Assembly (NCBI GenBank): GCA_902702965.1
Contig: CACRXP010000660.1
Span: 267,202-331,201, forward strand
Direction: 5' to 3'
Origin: Spirometra erinaceieuropaei
Taxonomy: Eukaryota; Platyhelminthes; Cestoda; Diphyllobothriidea; Diphyllobothriidae
DNA: 64,000 nt
Position 1 is the first letter of the stretch; each line of letters begins with the position of its first letter. The notes below the pieces were generated by a model, which saw only the letters and a program-made list of their open reading frames with translations, ran no database searches and was not told the origin of the DNA. Position numbers and translations under genes: made by a program. Positions 62,101 through 64,000 of this stretch are shown here, one piece after another.

Positions 62101-63190
62101 TCAGAGGGCAGAAAGGTCTATACTCCGCCGCATCTCTATTCGCCTTGTGGTGTTAAATTCGCTGTCAGCAGCGGAAAAAACGTTATGTTTCCTGGACTTG
62201 AATGTTTTTGGTGGCCTTCATACAATCAATGCTGAACGGTTACTCGTCCGCTTGGAAGTTCATATAAATCTTAGGCTCGTATTCACGATCGACATCGTAA
62301 GTCTGGGAGAGGACTTGAAACAACCACACAGCCCGCTATCCATGGTGTGTGCCTTCATGACGTTTAGTGATTGCGTGGCCACTTATGGACGAATGTCTGA
62401 ACACCCGAGGTTAATTTCTACCTTCCAGAGTCCATCCTGTTTCACGCTGTCAAATGCTTATCCCACTGTCCTGTCCTTTCTCCTGCCATTGCAGCACAGA
62501 TAATATCGTGTGTCGACACCCCACATTTGCCACCGGAATCCCTGGAGTGTTCTCCTGAACAATTCCGCGTTACTGGCTCAGGTTAAGCCAGTTGAGAGGA
62601 ACCCCAGGGGGGGTTTCGCTAACAGCACTGAGGAAGATGCCCCGTTTACCATCTCACATTTTTCCCTTCCCTTTCCTTCTGTGCTGGCGCACTATGGTTG
62701 CGACCTTGAAGTCCTGTGAAATGTGTGGCCGTGTCTGTACGCCTCTTGTTTCAGGGTTGGGGACCCCGTATTCGTCAACTTCAGCAGGAGTTGATTCAAC
62801 GCTCGAGGCCTTTATGCTGGACGTTCGTGACGCTGTTCTGGGCGTCAACTAAAAGGGGGTTGAACAATCTAGGCCGACAATGGATGTCCCTTGCAGGAAA
62901 AAATTATGAGCTTCCCTATCGACTAGAGGTAGACAGTTGAGAACGCGCCTTAGTTACTAGACCTAGTTTCACAGGACTCGAAGTCATCTAGTCAACTGGG
63001 TTCGGAGTCGTTTACTGCCTTTATGGCCGCGAATAAGTTCCGCATTTTACTGCAACTGGAATCTGCATATGCATAAGACCCAGCGCAAAGTGTATCAAAC
63101 AATTAGTTTACTTTGCTTTTTTTCAAACTCAATACTTACACTAGGGTCCAGTCTGGTATTGCCGAAGACTTCGTAAAGAAGCCTTTCAGA
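59180..63190. other. Region after exon D, no confident exon
   Basis: Frames at 61198-61578, 62054-62503 and 62592-62852 were examined as continuation exons; none has a recognised motif or clear phase-matched borders. A degraded tRNA-like stretch near 59905-59945 may be a SINE relic. Confidence 0.4.
60086..60175. repeat. Perfect 45-bp tandem duplication
   Basis: Two identical adjacent 45-bp units starting atgccctgaaacttagtg (60086-60130, 60131-60175). Either a recent slip or an assembly artefact. Confidence 0.9.
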
Positions 63191-63199
63191 CTTAATGTT

Positions 63200-63370
63200 G
63201 AGCCATCCTTCATTCGGAAGAAAAAATCCTATTAAGGCCTAGATATTTTTCGGCGCGTCCTTATTGTAAAGGCAAACCACATTGTCTGGTTTTTTTTCAC
63301 ACGCACTCGGCCGAAAAGGATCACTAAATGCCATCATAAATGGAGAACTGACTGCTGACATTTAGAATAA
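63200..63370. repeat. Possible short relic of the 980-bp-type element
   Basis: cactcggccgaaaaggatcac matches a block at 30395-30415 in the diverged copy. Only one block is shared. Confidence 0.25.
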
Positions 63371-63480
63371 TGTAAACTCGTCATCCGGTTATTCCAGTAA
63401 TCCGCAGCTTTCGAATGGCTCAGGAGGATAGAGCAACCGTTTCGACCACTCGAAGGCTTCATTTCGCAATAAAACTTTTC

Positions 63481-63660
63481 GGCACGATCTTACTTCGTAG
63501 CCGTACCTGTAAGGGGTTAGGATTATGTGTTAGGGTTAGGGGCTGGGGTTAGGGCTCAGAGTCAGTGGCTAGGATTAGAGGTGAGGGACTGTGGTTAGGG
63601 GTAAGGGTTGAAGGAAAGGGGTTGGGGTGAGGGTTTGGGGGTTAGTCTACCTTTCACACG
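63481..63660. mobile_element. Telomere-like element with one TIR
   Basis: Left part ggcacgatcttacttcgtag then ccgtacctgtaaggggttag matches the 58281 element, followed by a GGTTAGGG-like array (63510-63645). No matching right end was found. Confidence 0.5.
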
Positions 63661-64000
63661 CCCCGCTAGTAAATAAGGGACACTTTGGCTCATTTTTTAG
63701 AATATTTTGGAGGAACTCTACCCACAGCATCCTCATTCACCCACCTTAGTTTTCGAAAAGACAAATAACGGTGTCTTTAAATGAGTATTAACTCAAGCAC
63801 CGCTCACCTCGCAACAGTGCTGTTGTAATTTTCTGCTGACGGTGGGGACTTGTGCGTCATTGTAGGTGCCGTAGACAGCCTGGTCAGTAATCGAAAAGAC
63901 CCTCATTGCATCTACAGACGACGATCTCAGGAGAAGACATTCTGTAATCGAGGGGTGAATGCTGTCATCCACTTACCCTACGTAATGTTAGACTTCGATT

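Noticed and set aside
62054..62503. 149-codon plus-strand frame as a host exon
   Set aside because: No recognisable motif, no convincing splice borders in phase with exon D, and composition like its surroundings.
62755..62794. Candidate last exon after exon D
   Set aside because: A good acceptor (cctcttgtttcag) and fitting phase would give about a dozen residues and a stop, but such short matches arise by chance and nothing else supports it.
1..64000. CRISPR arrays, operons, bacterial promoters or ribosome binding sites
   Set aside because: The sequence is eukaryotic; no regularly spaced direct repeats or bacterial gene organisation seen.

Overview
The window looks like part of a large, repeat-rich, low-gene-density eukaryotic genome, most probably a flatworm and perhaps a diphyllobothriid-type tapeworm. 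The reasons are long introns packed with transposon debris, Penelope-like retroelement fragments (one with hammerhead ribozyme folds), a Merlin-class DNA transposon remnant (a superfamily known from schistosomes), abundant tRNA-derived SINE-like repeats and (CCCTAA)n-like tracts. The species is an inference; I could not search databases. There are three assembly gaps (runs of N).

Host gene. One plus-strand protein-coding gene can be supported. Four exons (15686-15848, 20735-20962, 48355-49055, 58860-59173) each have a good acceptor and donor. Their phases match at every junction (1, 1, 0), giving one open frame of 468 codons plus two bases. The product is Ser/Thr/Pro/Ala-rich and mostly disordered, with a basic stretch near the A/B junction, a long Pro/His/Phe-rich middle and short ordered-looking pieces at the ends of exons C and D. 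I do not recognise the family. The first and last exons were not found, so the gene probably extends beyond the window on the left and perhaps the right. Its introns are 4.9, 27.4 and 9.8 kb.

Mobile DNA, left to right. 0-0.9 kb: SINE-like palindrome and a dispersed repeat. 0.9-2.2 kb: a (TTC)23 tract and a nearly perfect 227-bp-arm palindrome. 4.1-4.9 kb: Merlin-type transposon with terminal inverted repeats (TIRs) and a transposase fragment. 5.4-5.8 kb: 413-bp TIR element with a telomere-like core and an exact 8-bp target-site duplication (TSD). 12.4-13.0 kb: relic Penelope endonuclease. 16.1-16.6 kb: second telomere-like TIR element. 20.1 kb: truncated third copy. 25.9-26.7 kb: decayed Penelope reverse transcriptase. 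28.3-28.9 kb: second relic endonuclease. 31.2-32.2 kb: 980-bp TIR element. 39.1-39.65 kb: Penelope endonuclease with a nonsense codon. 40.1-43.2 kb: two copies of a TIR element around a SINE dimer and a Penelope endonuclease unit whose inverted terminal repeats both fold as hammerhead ribozymes. 44.4-45.6 kb: SINE dimer and inverted dispersed repeats. 49.2-50.3 kb: decayed Penelope LTR and telomere-like element. 52.2-53.1 kb: SINE dimer and dispersed repeat. 56.9-58.4 kb and 63.5 kb: more telomere-like elements.

Most interesting points: (1) the covarying hammerhead pair in inverted Penelope repeats; (2) a group of non-autonomous TIR elements with GG-starting ends and 8-bp TSDs, sharing a hairpin module with a Merlin remnant and carrying telomere-like cores; (3) an in-frame alternative donor in exon C that would remove exactly 210 codons, the whole Pro-rich region; (4) the young 227-bp palindrome.
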